From Rhodocollybia butyracea (lineage: Eukaryota > Basidiomycota > Agaricomycetes > Agaricales > Omphalotaceae): a stretch of 34,188 bases of DNA. Shown here piece after piece: positions 1 through 11,371 of the stretch. The translations under genes were made by a program, and so were the position numbers. Within the stretch, counting starts at the first letter, position 1; the number at the start of each line of letters is the position of its first letter. Below the pieces are notes generated by a model. The model was not told the DNA's origin, ran no database searches, and saw only the letters and a program-made list of their open reading frames with translations. Where the stretch lies: positions 1 to 34,188 of the forward strand of contig JADNRY010000626.1 in assembly GCA_015501585.1 (NCBI GenBank), read 5' to 3'.

Positions 1-2044
1 GTCTGTACTGAGCGGGGTAAACCTATTTACTGATGAGCTTTTTGCTGGGGTAAGTTTATTTTATTGCTGAGATCAACAAACCATTCATTGGCTGATTGTT
101 ACCAAAATAGGTTGTTGATTTCAGTGATGGAGAGCGCTCAGGTTTTATTGGTTCATTTACGCAATTTTGGCTGAAACGATCCAACTCACGGTATTTGGGT
201 ATTTACGTGTAGTATGCGAAAGGTGCTATAAAACAACCTAACAAAAACACTACGCACTAACCAGATATCGATATGTAAGGGAGCGAGGGCGGTTGTCAGA
301 GATTCCCAAGGGAAAGCTTTGTAATATCGGATGTACGCGCGCACTGCTCCAGGTTCAAGACTGTAGCGCTAACGTGGGTAACTAAGCTTAGACAACTCTT
401 AGAACTAAGTCGAGAGAAGCCTAGTTGGGGTGTACGAGTGTACGAGGGAAACCAGATGTGTATGTCCAAATCAATTAACCAAAACCAAAACCAATACAAC
501 GAAACTAAGATTCTCCTAGGCAAACTCTGGCTCTAGCTAGAATAGTAATCTCGAGGTTTGTCAACAACCTAGGCAAACTCTGGCACTAGCTGCTGTGACG
601 CCGTAAAGTCCTCGACCAAACTCTGGCCAAGCTACGATATTGTGAGTGAACTTAATCACTAGGAACTCGTACCACAATCTTAGCGGCTCGTCTAACTTCG
701 TGAAGAAGTCAACTAAGGAACCTCACTCTGGAGCCGAATAATCCTTACTAGAAGCCGTCCTCTAAGGAAGCAACTAGATTTGAGTTGATCTGGAGTTCGA
801 GAGAACTCTACACACTTAAATTCGATCAAGATATAAATGGGCTTTGCGAAGCACGTGAAGTTTATTACTTTCTTAGATAACCAAGTCAGGAGGCGTCACG
901 CTACTGATCCGTGGGGACGTTCTACGGAGCACTGGTCTTAGCAGTCAAGTCGAGGGCAAGAAACTTGTCTTATTGAATAAATATATCTGGCTTATATACT
1001 GAGTAGAGAGAGTTTAATACGAAAATAGACGAAACAGATACGGAGAGAGACGGAAAGAGAGTGGAACAGAGGAATCTGGCTCGGAAAGGAAACTCCAGCC
1101 TATATATGGTACACACGATAAAGAAATAGTCCATTCTTGGGTATATATCAGAGGTAAAATATGATTTCGTGAGGATTAACATAGTTTTAGAGTGTTTTGA
1201 TCGAGCAAGGTTTCTCCGATTACTCCACAATTCTCGGGGTCAGGAGTACCTTTGCGCTTCATGATCACTCGCGCCCGGTTTCCTTGGGTGAGTTTCATTC
1301 TATTCCTCGGATAGTTCTGTCCATCCTGAGTGTGATTAACATTCTCTCGAGAAGGCTGTTATCTAGCTTTCCAACGACACCACTTATGATAATCTCGAGC
1401 AACTGCGCTGAGTATGTACAAGTGATTCCCGATAGTCGGCTTTAACGGATAAGACTCCCGTGTATGATTTCTAAGATCAAATGTTTCGATTTGCAAGGCT
1501 ATTCCGGCGCGTAGCTTTCCGTAGGACCGCTAAGTATGTTTCTACCGTCCTCACGGTTACGACCGGTGCCGCGAATAGACCTCTACGGTTTCCCTTGGAT
1601 TGTTCTGGTCACTGTTACGGACTGTAAAGTCCACATCTTAACATAGCTCGTTGGGGGTCTTAGTGCGAGGGATGCCTTCCCTCATAATTCTTCCCTCGAG
1701 TAACGCGTTGGCTTAGTACTTATCCCGCTTCGAGATGTCCTGTAGTTTAGAGAGTCTACACTCTTTGGGTATAACTAGATTGACGATCTAGCGTTACATC
1801 TCCGGGCAGCCCAGGTATCCTCGCTAGCTTGGCTCTAGGCTACGCTTGTGGGCGTACCTTCACGGCTCGCTGAGTATTATTGTTAAGTTCTTTGCTCGGC
1901 AACAGCTATCACGCTCGGGCTCCGTATAACTCTCTTATTGCATTGTATAACACGTACAAAGCGTCAAAATGTACGGTTACACGCCTTAGGCGATTTTAGG
2001 CCTAATAACGGACTGTAGAGGAACTTGAGCACAAGGGTGCAACT
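1..2044. other. Gene-free, probably degraded transposon/LTR sequence
   Basis: No convincing coding sequence on either strand; all open frames here are short and match nothing I recognise. A 23-bp motif beginning CTAGGCAAACTCTGGC occurs at 516-538 and 569-591 with one mismatch, and a decayed third copy lies near 613. The sequence changes abruptly into transposon coding sequence at about 2040, so this stretch probably truncated the 5' end of the gene that follows. It may be LTR or other retroelement debris, but I could not find paired LTR ends. Confidence 0.3.
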
Positions 2045-5000
2045 TTGCTTCGGGATGTCGGCAGCATTTTGAAGCAAGTATCACACGTGTCAAACGCATT
2101 ACAGCTATTGTGCCTGTTGACCAACGGTCACTGTTTTCTCAGAGAGTCCATGCCTTCTGAAAGCAACCAGTCCGAAATCTTACATCAGCTTGCAGATTCC
2201 CTTGAGTCTGACTTCCCAAAAATCCGACCATGGTTGCAGTGGTGGATGTCTGATAAACATGCTGCCATGCTATTTGAATCCAAGCGTAGTATGGATCCCC
2301 TAGTTTGGGAATCAATACCCGAGACAACAAACCCGGAAGAGTCAATGCACTTTAGCATGTACTCACAGCAAGGTCGTAATCATGACTTCTTTGATGGATG
2401 GACGTCAATCTGGAAAGTGTGTGTAACATTTGAGAAGCTTTTCAATGCAGCACGTGGTATGACAATTATGTAGTACAGCTCAAGGGATAAAATTAAATCC
2501 AAATTTTAGTAGGTCGGCCGACATATTGGGGCAAGCCTCCTCTGCATATCCGACAGCAGCTCAAAGCCAAGATAGGACGTACTAAACAATCCGCACTCCT
2601 TCTGCCATAAAGAAACGACAGAAACAGTATATCAATGATGGCGCCACCAGATGATAGCCGTTTACTTCGGTGGAAGCAAAATCTCAGAGTGAAGCCTTCA
2701 TATTCATCCTGGAAACAGAAGCGTACCTCAAGTAAACAAGCTCAAAAGAAATCAGGAAAAAAGGTTCGTTTTCAGAGTTGCAATCTGGGCCTGGAGGTAT
2801 TTACTCTTTCTATATGAAGTTATTTCTCCCATTAATCAAAACCTAATTCTAGAAATTGATGAGTCATCTAACATGCAGTGGAGGAGGAGTGGCACGGCAT
2901 CTCTGAGTCATCTAAAGCTGCTTTTGTCAAGGGTACATGCTTTTTTGCTATTTTGTTGCCATGGCTCATTGACCTATATTTCGTCAGGCAATAATGAAAC
3001 TGTGGAACCCCAGTGGGAAGAATGGTTTGGTATTGTGGAATCAAGTACTGAGAGAGGTAGGCTTCAAAGTATTTTATTTTATTGTAGGCTGCTTACAATT
3101 CTTTCAAACCTAGTTACATCAGGCTCAGATTTCATGTATAATTGGCTTCATCAAGGCAATAAGTCTGCAGAGGTTAAGGGACTGTGGAAATATGCTCAGT
3201 CTAGCATTGAGAATGCTCATTCAGATACTGAAAATCCTTCCCATCTGCCCCCCACCTTCACAGGATGCTCTTGCACTCTATTCCTCTCAGGACTTGATTG
3301 ACAGTGTTTCACGGGACTTTCGCTTATTGATTCTGAACAATCGACCAACAATTCTCATTTCACCCTCCATAACAACATTTCCCTCCTTCAGGAATAGACA
3401 GAACTCCTGCTGGATTGACACTAGTCTTGAAGCTATCTTTTGGCTGTTTAACTATGATTGGGCTGAAGTTTCAACAGTCTTTGAAACTGAAGAGGCACAG
3501 AAACATCATTTTCATCCATTGTATACACTCCTCAAATCTCGCCGTTTGTTTTTACTTGGAATGGAACAGATATGCTATCTCAGCTTTCAGCCCTACGTCA
3601 GACAGCTTGGAGATATATTATTGAACACAGACTGGCCTATGATGATACAGAAACTTCTTTCAACAGTGTGTTTGTAGGTGAATGTAATCAATTATACACC
3701 TGATACTTATTTTTGCCTTTTAGAGCTGGTTTGCTGCTTGTGTTGATTTATCCTCCAACCATCAGGCCAAGGATACAGATATAAAAAAAACTGTCTCTAT
3801 GCTTTTCTCAGCTCATTCATTGAGCATACACGTTGCACAGGAGAGGATATTGTAGTAGACCACTTTCAGATACAACCCCTCGGCCGGGCCTACCCCTCGG
3901 GCCACACAGGGCCAATGATGGCACATTTTACCAGCTGCCAAGGGAACTTCCAGACCTGGATCCGTAACCTGACACATGTCACAGAAATTCATCGCATGCA
4001 TAGTAACCCAGTTGCACAATGCTTCCGGAAGCCAGAAAGCTGACATTGGCTGCACTGGAAATGCTACAGTTGTAGACGTGATCACAAGTCTTCCAGTATT
4101 CTGGTGTGTTACACTGCATCCTGAAGATGAGCAGCCTTGGAGCTTTCCCGCTGCTATACCCAGTCCCTGGTGCGGAGGCAAAATCCAAAGGCTTTGTGTA
4201 TGAGATGGTTGCTTCGAGTTTTTGCTAGTTCAGACCATTTTGTGGTGCGCTTGCAACTTCCCATGGATACTCCCAAGCAGCAGTCTGCCATTTTCTTTTA
4301 TGATGACTGATGCACAAAGGGAGTGTTCAGCGGGAAACAGGAAAGCTTGATGACTTGCTATCAGGTATTAGCCCCCCATTGCCGCCAGGCTACCAGAGTG
4401 AGGGCTATCATACTCTTGGGGTGCTGTACCATCTCAAAGGTGGCTGTGCCGCCCAGGACTGGTTTACAAATCGTCAAATCCTTCTTATACAGAAGCACCT
4501 TCACATTTCCTTTACACTCAATCCTGCACCTCGGTTCAAACTCCTGAACTGCCCGATGTCTTTTGTAGATCCCGATTTTGTTGAAGTCCCACTGGAAAAC
4601 CAAGTATGGCGTAGAGCAGCTGACATCAAAAAATTACAAAAACGCAAAGCTTTCCCACCACTAGAGTTTGAACGCAATTCATCTGTCACAGACCACTCAT
4701 CAGTGTCATCTTTTCCTGTTCCTTCTTTTCACTCGAACTCAGATCTAAATGAGAAGGAATATCAAGAAATCATGCAGGAACTAGTGCCTGATGAAGATCT
4801 CAATCATGTCTCTCCACTCCTTCAAGCTCTCCTTCCCCAAATTCCCCAGCACATGTTATTTGCCGGTGTGGGTGGAGACAGATGGCCACCGACAGGAAGT
4901 CATGGAAAATATTGTTTGCTGTACATTCTGCAAAGAGTTTGGTCGCATATGGCTTGCCAAGCTTACCGCACAACTGCCACACTGAAAACATTTTGTGTCC

Positions 5001-6341
5001 CCTTTGTGGAGTTGACAATCCATTCAAGTTAAAGGATATCCATGAGAAGGCAGTACGTGCAAGAAAGTCATCAAGAAGGCAGGTCATATATGATCATTCA
5101 ACAGCTATAAATGCTAATAATAATCTAATAAAGTGCATCAGATACAGAAAAGGCTATTTCGTCTCGAATCTTGTGGGTTCTACAATATTTCTTTTTCTTT
5201 TTCTCACTCTACATTAGTGAAGGAAAGGTGTTTTAGTTAAGGATGCCTCAGGATTTTTCTTTCCCGCCGTCTTATCTTCCGCCACAAAGATGGAAAGACT
5301 TGGACTATTTGTTGGTGGCGTCATAATAAACCACTTTTGGCTTCATCCCATATACCAGGTCAACTGGCAACTGTCTCTATCCAGATATCAAAGATGAGCT
5401 CTGGTGCAATCAAAAAAGCTAGACGGGCAGTCAGGGCAAGTTTCTTATTACTTGTACAAATAAATTGATTATAAAAAACATTTTTTTTAGCTTGGGCAGT
5501 GGCAACGTGCATTTGTCATTGATGGGAAGGCTGATGAGATTGGAGAGAGCCAGATATTCTCCCTTACAATTCAGAAATCAACAAAGCCCTACAGCCTCAT
5601 ATCCCAATTCCTAACTCAGCTGATGGACAATCCAGAAAACTGTGGCCATCAATTTATGTCCTGCAAAGCAATGCAACTTGCCAAAAAACAACAATCATCT
5701 TCAAAACAAAAAAAGCATGTCTCTCCTGCAATGGAGCATTCAGGGGGTCTGACAGTAGATGACTGTGCACGCATCAACAACTGGTTCAATTGTACAATCC
5801 GGGTGCTCCTGAAAAAGCAGCATATGTGGAGAATGCTCTGCCAATCTCACATGCTCGTACTCTATTAATTCTACACCGATCTGAAACTCTTGGACTTCAA
5901 GCTGCATTTGACCGCTTGTTTCATGGACTGGAAGAACTATTGATGGAAAGCCAAAGCTCTATCAAAAAGTGGATGTAGACTTGAGGCTCTTCGCATATTA
6001 GAAGACTTGATTTTTGATATCTCTAAGGATGCAGGGGTAGCAGGAAACCAGCAATGGGGTCTTGATTCTGGTCCTCATTTGAGGAATTGGAATCCATGGA
6101 GTAAATATGGACCTGAGAGCCATGGGGCAAATAAACGGGAGGGAGGTGAGGATGAGTGCCTGGTAAGTTATTTCATGGCTTTGTATACTTGATATAGATC
6201 CTCACAGTCTAACCATAACAGCCGGGACCTGACTATGTGGATGACCAGCAGGGAAATATCAAACGAAAAAGAGATCCTGAGTCTGGAAAAGATGATAAAA
6301 GAATTACACCAAGGCCATTGCCTAAGAAACAACGAAAATAA
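2045..6341 (+). pseudogene. Decayed transposon gene with transposase-like and USP-like cysteine-protease segments
   Basis: Coding sequence is spread over several frames with short GT-AG introns (for example 2457-2509 and 2933-2987) and several frameshifts. The first block (2045-2456) contains WWMSDKHAAM and then PETTNPEESMH, which resembles the TTN..ES segment C-terminal to the catalytic core in MULE-like transposases. Next comes a ubiquitin-specific-protease-like Cys box, QNSCWIDTSLEAIF, with its Cys codon at 3408-3410. A later strand-like stretch (SLPVFWCVTLHPEDE) and a putative His-box region (YHTLGVLYHLKGG, about 4405-4445) follow. Two CxxC pairs (CCTFC near 4905, CPLC near 5000) suggest a zinc ribbon. 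The last exon ends in a lysine/arginine-rich tail, a probable nuclear localisation signal, with its stop at 6339-6341. The 5' end is missing. The transposase family is not certain; the USP-like Cys box is the strongest call. Confidence 0.55.
3390..4460 (+). other. USP-like (peptidase C19-like) region inside the transposon pseudogene
   Basis: The Cys box reads N-S-C-W-I-D-T-S, the form expected at the catalytic Cys of ubiquitin-specific proteases. It is followed by a helical segment, LEAIFWLFNYDW. About 1 kb downstream, across at least one intron and frameshifts, Y-H-T-L-G-V-L-Y-H resembles the His-box strand, but the usual G-H-F/Y that should follow is disturbed (KGGCAAQDWF). The catalytic His therefore cannot be assigned with confidence. 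Inference: a former deubiquitinase-like domain, now inactive. Confidence 0.45.
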
Positions 6342-6378
6342 AAGGACAGTTACATACATAATATAGGTGTTCTTCATG

Positions 6379-6532
6379 CATATAGATACAGAGCTACCGG
6401 ACGCTTGTAGGTAGGCGATTGGTTTCTATATATATACCTATGGACTCTATTTTGTTAACTTCATACATATAGATACAGAGCTACTGGACACTTGTAGGTA
6501 GGTGATCGGTTTCTACATATACCTATGGACTC
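6379..6532. repeat. Direct repeat pair, about 68 bp each
   Basis: Copies at 6379-6447 and 6466-6532, each starting CATATAGATACAGAGCTAC and ending CCTATGGACTC, with a handful of mismatches and an 18-bp spacer. They lie just after the stop codon of the transposon pseudogene and may be its 3' terminal or subterminal repeats. Confidence 0.7.
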
Positions 6533-6729
6533 AGGAATACTTTTTTGGTAGACTCAATACTGAATGTGTAGTAATCACATCACTCTGAAAATACTTTCCA
6601 TCATTTTTCCACATTTTTCCAGCCTTTGTGAGTACATTAGATTGACTTAAGCTCAATTCTGAGCTCCAGAATCCACTGATGCACTCTCCTGGGTATGGCC
6701 AGCTGTACTGGTCTTGGAGAATACTTATT

Positions 6730-6940
6730 GGGACCAATGTAACCCTTGTGTAACCTTTATAGGACATGCATGGGACCAACGTAACCCTTATGGGACATGC
6801 ATGGGACCAACGTAACCATGCATGGGACTGACGTAACCCTTATGGGACATGCATGGGACTGACGTAACCCTTATGGGACATGCATGGGACCGACGTAACC
6901 TTATGGACATGCATGGGACTGACATAACCTTTATGGAACT
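6730..6940. repeat. Minisatellite, GGGACATGCATGGGAC unit
   Basis: About five to six imperfect head-to-tail units of roughly 31-36 bp, built from GGGACATGCATGGGAC plus YGACGTAACCCTTAT. The unit contains the palindrome ATGCAT. A related but shorter array lies at 8060-8132, on the other side of the KOW-like pseudogene. Confidence 0.85.
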
Positions 6941-7038
6941 TATGGATTGTTATGGTATGAGATATTTCAACTGTTTACCAAATTGTGATGCAAGTCGTGA
7001 ACCAAATCCACCCATACCTTTCTGCTCTCTGACCAACA

Positions 7039-7942
7039 CTACCTCACTGCGGCCAACTGTATGAGTTTCATTCCAATTTTCTCGTTTACTGTTCCTGCAT
7101 TTTCCAAGTAAACTACCACAATCTTTTCCTCGCCACAAATCCAAGTTGATCCAACACGTCGAACAAACTGTCCGGTATGAATGCCTTCAACAACGGCTAG
7201 AAGTGCATGTCCAGTATTCGCTCGAGGAGGGATTATTGGCTTCAATACCATTTCGACGTCAAGATATTCTAAATGCCCTCCTTGTTTGCGAATAGCAACA
7301 GTGTTATTGCTGATGTGTATCCACTGGCTGCCTTCACATCCAGCTATTGAGACATTGAGATCCATATTGTTGAATGCTGGATGCAAAATCCAGTGTGTTG
7401 GCTGGTATATCTGTTGCTGGCTAGAATGAGATAGTCAGTATGGCGCATTCATGGTCAAATAATCATACCTCAGAGTCATCCATAACTGCTTCCCACCACA
7501 ATTCCATTCCTGCTTGATTCTCAGTGGGAGATGGTGGGGGTGTAGCACTGGCAGCGATTTGGGCTACTTGTGGTTGAGGGGTATAGCGTTTGTTATACAC
7601 ATGTGGAGTGTAATCAGGGCGAAGCTGATAAAATATCTGAGATTGTTTCAGAGGTGCAATTTCGATGAGGGTTCTATAGTGTCTGGGTGTTGAATCAGCA
7701 ATAGATTACAAAGTTGGAGAGAAAACATAACGAACTGTGGCTCTCGGACATGTTCATAGTCAATAACAACCTGTGGATTGACACATAGATATGTCCAAGC
7801 AGACAGTTCGATAGTAAGATGCAGTCCGCTAATGCTCGTGTCCATACGGTTTACATCACGTAACAGCTCCCGAATATCCTTTATAATGGCCCTGTAGAAT
7901 TTTTATCTCAATACCCAGCCAAGGGGGAGGGCCAGAGGACAT
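7039..7942 (-). pseudogene. Broken ORF with KOW-like motif, probably transposon-associated
   Basis: The start ATG is at 7940-7942. The N-terminus reads MSSGPPPWLGIEIKILQGHY and continues KGYSGAV, which fits a KOW motif (nucleic-acid or protein-binding, as in Spt5 and ribosomal proteins). A single-base frameshift near 7858 breaks the frame; downstream segments such as RDVNRMDTSISGLHLTIEL and VVIDYEHVREPQ continue it. A 48-bp GT-AG intron fits at 7421-7468 on the minus strand. The last exon (7039-7420) is open to its stop and contains the stretch GSTWICGEEKIVVVYLEN. I cannot name the family. Its position between two related minisatellites, next to a transposon gene, suggests it belongs to a mobile element. 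The function is unknown. Confidence 0.4.
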
Positions 7943-8059
7943 GGTGAAAATTGAAAAGAAAGTTATGTTGCGTTTCATTCGTCAAACTGTTGAAACGAAC
8001 ACTGCAAAAGCAGTGCACAGCATCAAAAAGCGTAACTCTAACTTAATTTATGCTACTGA

Positions 8060-8132
8060 TGGGACCTTATGGGACACTTATGGACGGCATGGGACCCTTA
8101 TGGGACGGCATGGGACCTTACGGGACGGTCCC
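8060..8132. repeat. Short minisatellite related to the 6730-6940 array
   Basis: Imperfect units of CTTATGGGACGGCATGGGAC, ending in a small palindrome GGGACGGTCCC. It shares the core CTTATGGGAC..GCATGGGAC with the array about 1.1 kb upstream. Confidence 0.75.
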
Positions 8133-8173
8133 ATCACAGGGTTACGTCGAAAGTTCGGTGCCCGAAATATTGA

Positions 8174-9566
8174 TGTCACGAGCTTCTTGCGCTGAGCCCC
8201 AGTCATTGCCTCAAACAATACTTTCATTGATAGCTTTGCGGAAACGCTTTCCTAGTAGTGTGTGCATGTGATTAATCCTTATTGGTTATAGGATAAGCAC
8301 AGTGACTTTAAGATACAAAAAAAAATAGTTGGATACAAGGATAAGGATACCAATGCGAGGGCGAAGAGACGCTCGCAAGGCACGATCCACGGTAAATTAA
8401 TGGTCACCTATGTACGAACGTGTGTATAAAATCGGGATAAAAAAGTTTCGCAACAAAAGCGATGATAATGCAAGTGCAGAACGGGAATCGTGCACCAAAC
8501 CACTATCGAGTGGTAAGGTAGGTATAACACCTCAAGTTAAGTACTCTGTGTTGCGTAAGTATCGTCCATCATCTGTTTTAATATGTAGCTGTCTGTTAGT
8601 AGACACTATCGAGACAGCGTAAGTAAAACGCCAGAATGTATCGTATCTTCAACTTATCTTTTTCTCTTCTCTGGCTAAGTATTCTCCGTACTTCGGATCG
8701 GCATCCGTTCTGCCCCAGCCTCCTGACCTCCCTTTCGCCAGGACACACAGGTTCCCTTTCAGTGGGTAACCCGACCCTTCCCCTAGGAAACAGGGGACGC
8801 TTGATGGTCTTGTGATCAATATTTCAGAGGCCATCTCTCCCGTTGGCCTGCAAGTTACGTATTCTCTTGAACGCTTCACAGTTAGCTTTGAATCTAATCT
8901 AGCCCAGCCAAAATGCGGGGAGACTAGATAGTCAAAGATACTGAAAACAGCTGGGAGACAAAATTGATACAGAGGCGGGGAGGCTTCTATTCAGCAGGAA
9001 AAAGTCATCGAGACAGATGAGGTGCGAGACAGAATTGGTACAGAGGTGGTAGCTTTCATTCAGCAGGGAAAAGCCATCGAGATGGGCTGTAGATCTGTTT
9101 TAACTTTTAAGTGTGCTCAGCCAAAAAAAGCTAAGACACCAGGTGTAGTGCGGAGCTCTAGAAGAGTCCGGCGTCACGCTGTGGCGGTGCTGAGCCCGCA
9201 TGCAGAGCTTCACTACGAAGCCTGAAGGCGTTGATTTCCTTGGTAGCTGTCTAGAGTTTGACTTGGAGTTGGTCTCGTACTGTGCTGTTGATATGTCTAG
9301 CAGCTGCTCATTAGCGGTTACTACGACGAGAACCAAGTTGTACTTACACGATGAAGCAGCTTCACCTTGCTTAACTTTTGGTTGGTTGATGGCAACGTAG
9401 ACATTAAATATTTAAATGCACGGTGTAGCCATTTCTGAAATCCTCACGACACTTCTTCAGGCTCGATTCGCTGTCTCGTTGTCCACTAACGGCCTCTCGA
9501 ACACTGAATAATAGGGAGGATTAGTGTACAAAAGGAAATAAGAAAAAACTTACGGGTCTCGCTTGC
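8174..9566. repeat. Segmental duplication copy 1
   Basis: This copy begins with a stretch containing GAGCCCCAGTCATTGCCTC, which recurs at 17.76 kb and, slightly diverged, at 19.03 kb. It continues through the block containing CTGTCTGTTAG and TCTAGCCCAGC to the 3' part of a bHLH pseudogene. It is interrupted by a 281-bp insertion. The relationship to the other copies was established by eye from many shared 12-20 bp words in the same order. Confidence 0.75.
8600..8880. mobile_element. 281-bp insertion with 5-bp target-site duplication (solo-LTR-like)
   Basis: Two paralogous copies of the host block read CTGTCTGTTAG followed directly by CCT (near 11.07 and 19.64 kb). Copy 1 reads CTGTCTGTTAG, then 281 bp, then GTTAG and CTTTGAATC. 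GTTAG at 8595-8599 and 8881-8885 is therefore a target-site duplication. On the minus strand the insert runs from TGTGAAGCG to GTGTCTA. Its length, the 5-bp duplication and the TG start fit a solo LTR whose terminal CA has become TA, but the family is unknown. It has no convincing coding capacity. Confidence 0.7.
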
Positions 9567-9592
9567 TCTTTGTGACAAGCTAAGTGACGAGG
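9173..9592 (-). pseudogene. bHLH gene copy A (3' exons only)
   Basis: This corresponds to exons 2-3 and the last few codons of exon 1 of the intact gene at 20068-21026. The helix-2 region is still readable as STLPSTNQKLSKVKLLHR, which supports the bHLH assignment. The basic region is scrambled, a stop interrupts the loop region, and another stop interrupts the leucine-zipper-like exon. The exon 1 donor (GTAAGT on the minus strand, 9549-9553) is preserved. Homology ends at about 9566, where unrelated sequence begins. Not functional. Confidence 0.65.
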
Positions 9593-9782
9593 AATTGATC
9601 TCATTGGGAGTGGCCCTCGATGACCAAGAAGGTAAAAGCATCCTTATTCACATTGAATATCAAAAAATTGATTTTCGAACGTATGTAGACAGGAAAGCGC
9701 TCGTCAAGCTTGCTCCTCCTACGGAATTCTTGAAAGCCCGAGACGAGAAACGCGCCATTGCTGAAGCGAATCATTAATTATT
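9567..9782 (+). other. Unrecognised open frame between duplication copies
   Basis: An open plus-strand frame of about 70 codons ends at 9777, with segments such as LCDKLSDEELISLGVALDD and IEYQKIDFRTYVDRKAL. It has no good start codon and no family I recognise. It sits exactly in the gap between copies 1 and 2 of the segmental duplication, so it may be a remnant of an exon from something inserted or deleted there. Confidence 0.2.
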
Positions 9783-9861
9783 CTCCCTAAAGCCATTGAA
9801 GATAATATTTGGAGCCATTGAGGTGATATCACCTTAGACTGTGTGGTAGCAGGTAACGGTC

Positions 9862-10146
9862 GTCTGTCACCATGGTTACGTTGTGGAGGCATGCTCTCCG
9901 ATCCCGTTGCAACGCCACCCCGCCCTCAATGAGTCTGAACTAAAAACGGAAATCTACCACCGGATTCGCCCTTTCCACTCCACTCGCTTTCCACACGAAC
10001 GTATTGCTTCTCCGGACATGATACTCGTCGTACCTTGGGGCACTTTACCCCGAACGGTAACAAAAGCAACGGTGAGGAGGAAGGTTACAGAGGAAGCGAT
10101 GAGGGAAAAGTTGGACCAGTTATTTTCAGGCAACGTTGTAAAGTAA
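9862..10146 (+). pseudogene. Fragment like the C-terminus of an adenylate-forming (AMP-binding) enzyme
   Basis: The open frame contains PHERIASPDMILVVPWGTLP followed by RTVTKATVRRK and EKLDQLF. In adenylate-forming enzymes (acyl-CoA synthetases, NRPS-like A domains) the C-terminal subdomain carries a motif of the form LPRTxKGTVxRK after a strand of the form EMILV. The match is good in order and spacing, except that the glycine after the lysine is replaced. Only this C-terminal piece is present, with no catalytic core upstream. A second, more decayed copy lies at 18370-18540. The assignment rests on motif resemblance alone. Confidence 0.35.
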
Positions 10147-11371
10147 AGATCAAGAGGCGGGAGTTGAGAGCAAGGAGGAGGGAAAGGGCAAGCCGGTGAT
10201 CGGAGACAAGGATGAGTATCGGCAGAAATGCATATGCAAGTTTAAGGCTAGTGATAGAGAGCGCAGGAGGTTTCGGAAGGCCAGCGGGGCCGCAATGGCT
10301 TGGAAAGGGAAGGAGAATGTTTCTTGTCGGGAAGTTCAAACATTTTGATAATCCTGCCCCAAGACTTCAGTGTGTCTTTCCGAATTAAGTCTTTCCTAGT
10401 TTGCGAGGAAGCATATGATTCCATTCGTTTCGTTAGAAGCATAGAGCCCTGTCCTTCAAAGTACAAAAAAATACAAGTACAAACCGGATAGTGATACAGG
10501 ATGAGGATACCGTTCCATATAATACAAAAGCAAGGAGTTGGCATAGCGATGGTGTAGCAAGGCAATTTAAGATGAGGATGAATATTAACTTGTAAACTTG
10601 TAAACAACAATCGTAGCCGCAGAAGCTGGGGGAGAAGGCGACAAGGAGGCTGAAGAAAAAAACGCAATGGTGCCAGTGTGTTGGACGCACGCAAGCACGA
10701 TCCACACTAAAGTGGTCGCCTCCGAACGTACGTATGAGGGTTGTATAGGACCAGGATAGAAGAGCTCGTAAGAAAGCGACGATCATGGAAGATTTGGCGA
10801 AGCACCCCGCGCACCGCCATCAACCACTGTAGCAAGGTAGGTATAGCGCTTCAAGCGAATACTCCAGTCTTGTTTAAGTGTCCTCGACCGAAACAAATTA
10901 CCAGGATAGCTCGAAAGAAGGGGAGGTAGTGCAACAAGAATATGCACGAGCACGCGTAGGCGAGGCGTGCGCTGCTCTCGACCACTACCAAAGTGATGAG
11001 GTATTCCAGCAACCATGTCGTCAACCGAAACGAGATTCGTGCCCTCCACTACCAGTGTTAATCCAGTAGCCGTCTGTTAGCCTAAAGTCCAATCTAGCTC
11101 GGCCATAACGGGGGGAGACTGGGTAGCCAAGGATACTGGAGGCAACTACGAGACGGAATTGGGACAGAGGTGGAGAGGGTTCCATGCAGCTGGTCGAGCG
11201 TGGGTATAAAATGATAGTCGTGCCATAGATGATAGTGGTGTCATAAATGAGAGGCTATCAGAATCGGGGAGGTGTTGACATTCGTTCATCTGTTTTTGAG
11301 TGCTCAGCGAAAAAGGCCTCAAAAAACAATTTCTGAAATTCCCCGAGTGACAATGCGGAGGCTCTGCAAAG

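Noticed and set aside
3813..4188. Minus-strand frames of 122 and 69 codons over the transposon gene
   Set aside because: They lie opposite plus-strand coding blocks that fit the USP-like domain order and have no recognisable content.
8649..8879. 76-codon minus-strand frame within the 281-bp insertion
   Set aside because: The insertion is better explained as a noncoding solo LTR; the frame resembles no protein I know and nearly fills the element by chance.
10248..10786. Minus-strand frames of 148 and 117 codons
   Set aside because: They overlap the noncoding part of the segmental duplication; the equivalent frames are not conserved in copies 1 and 3.
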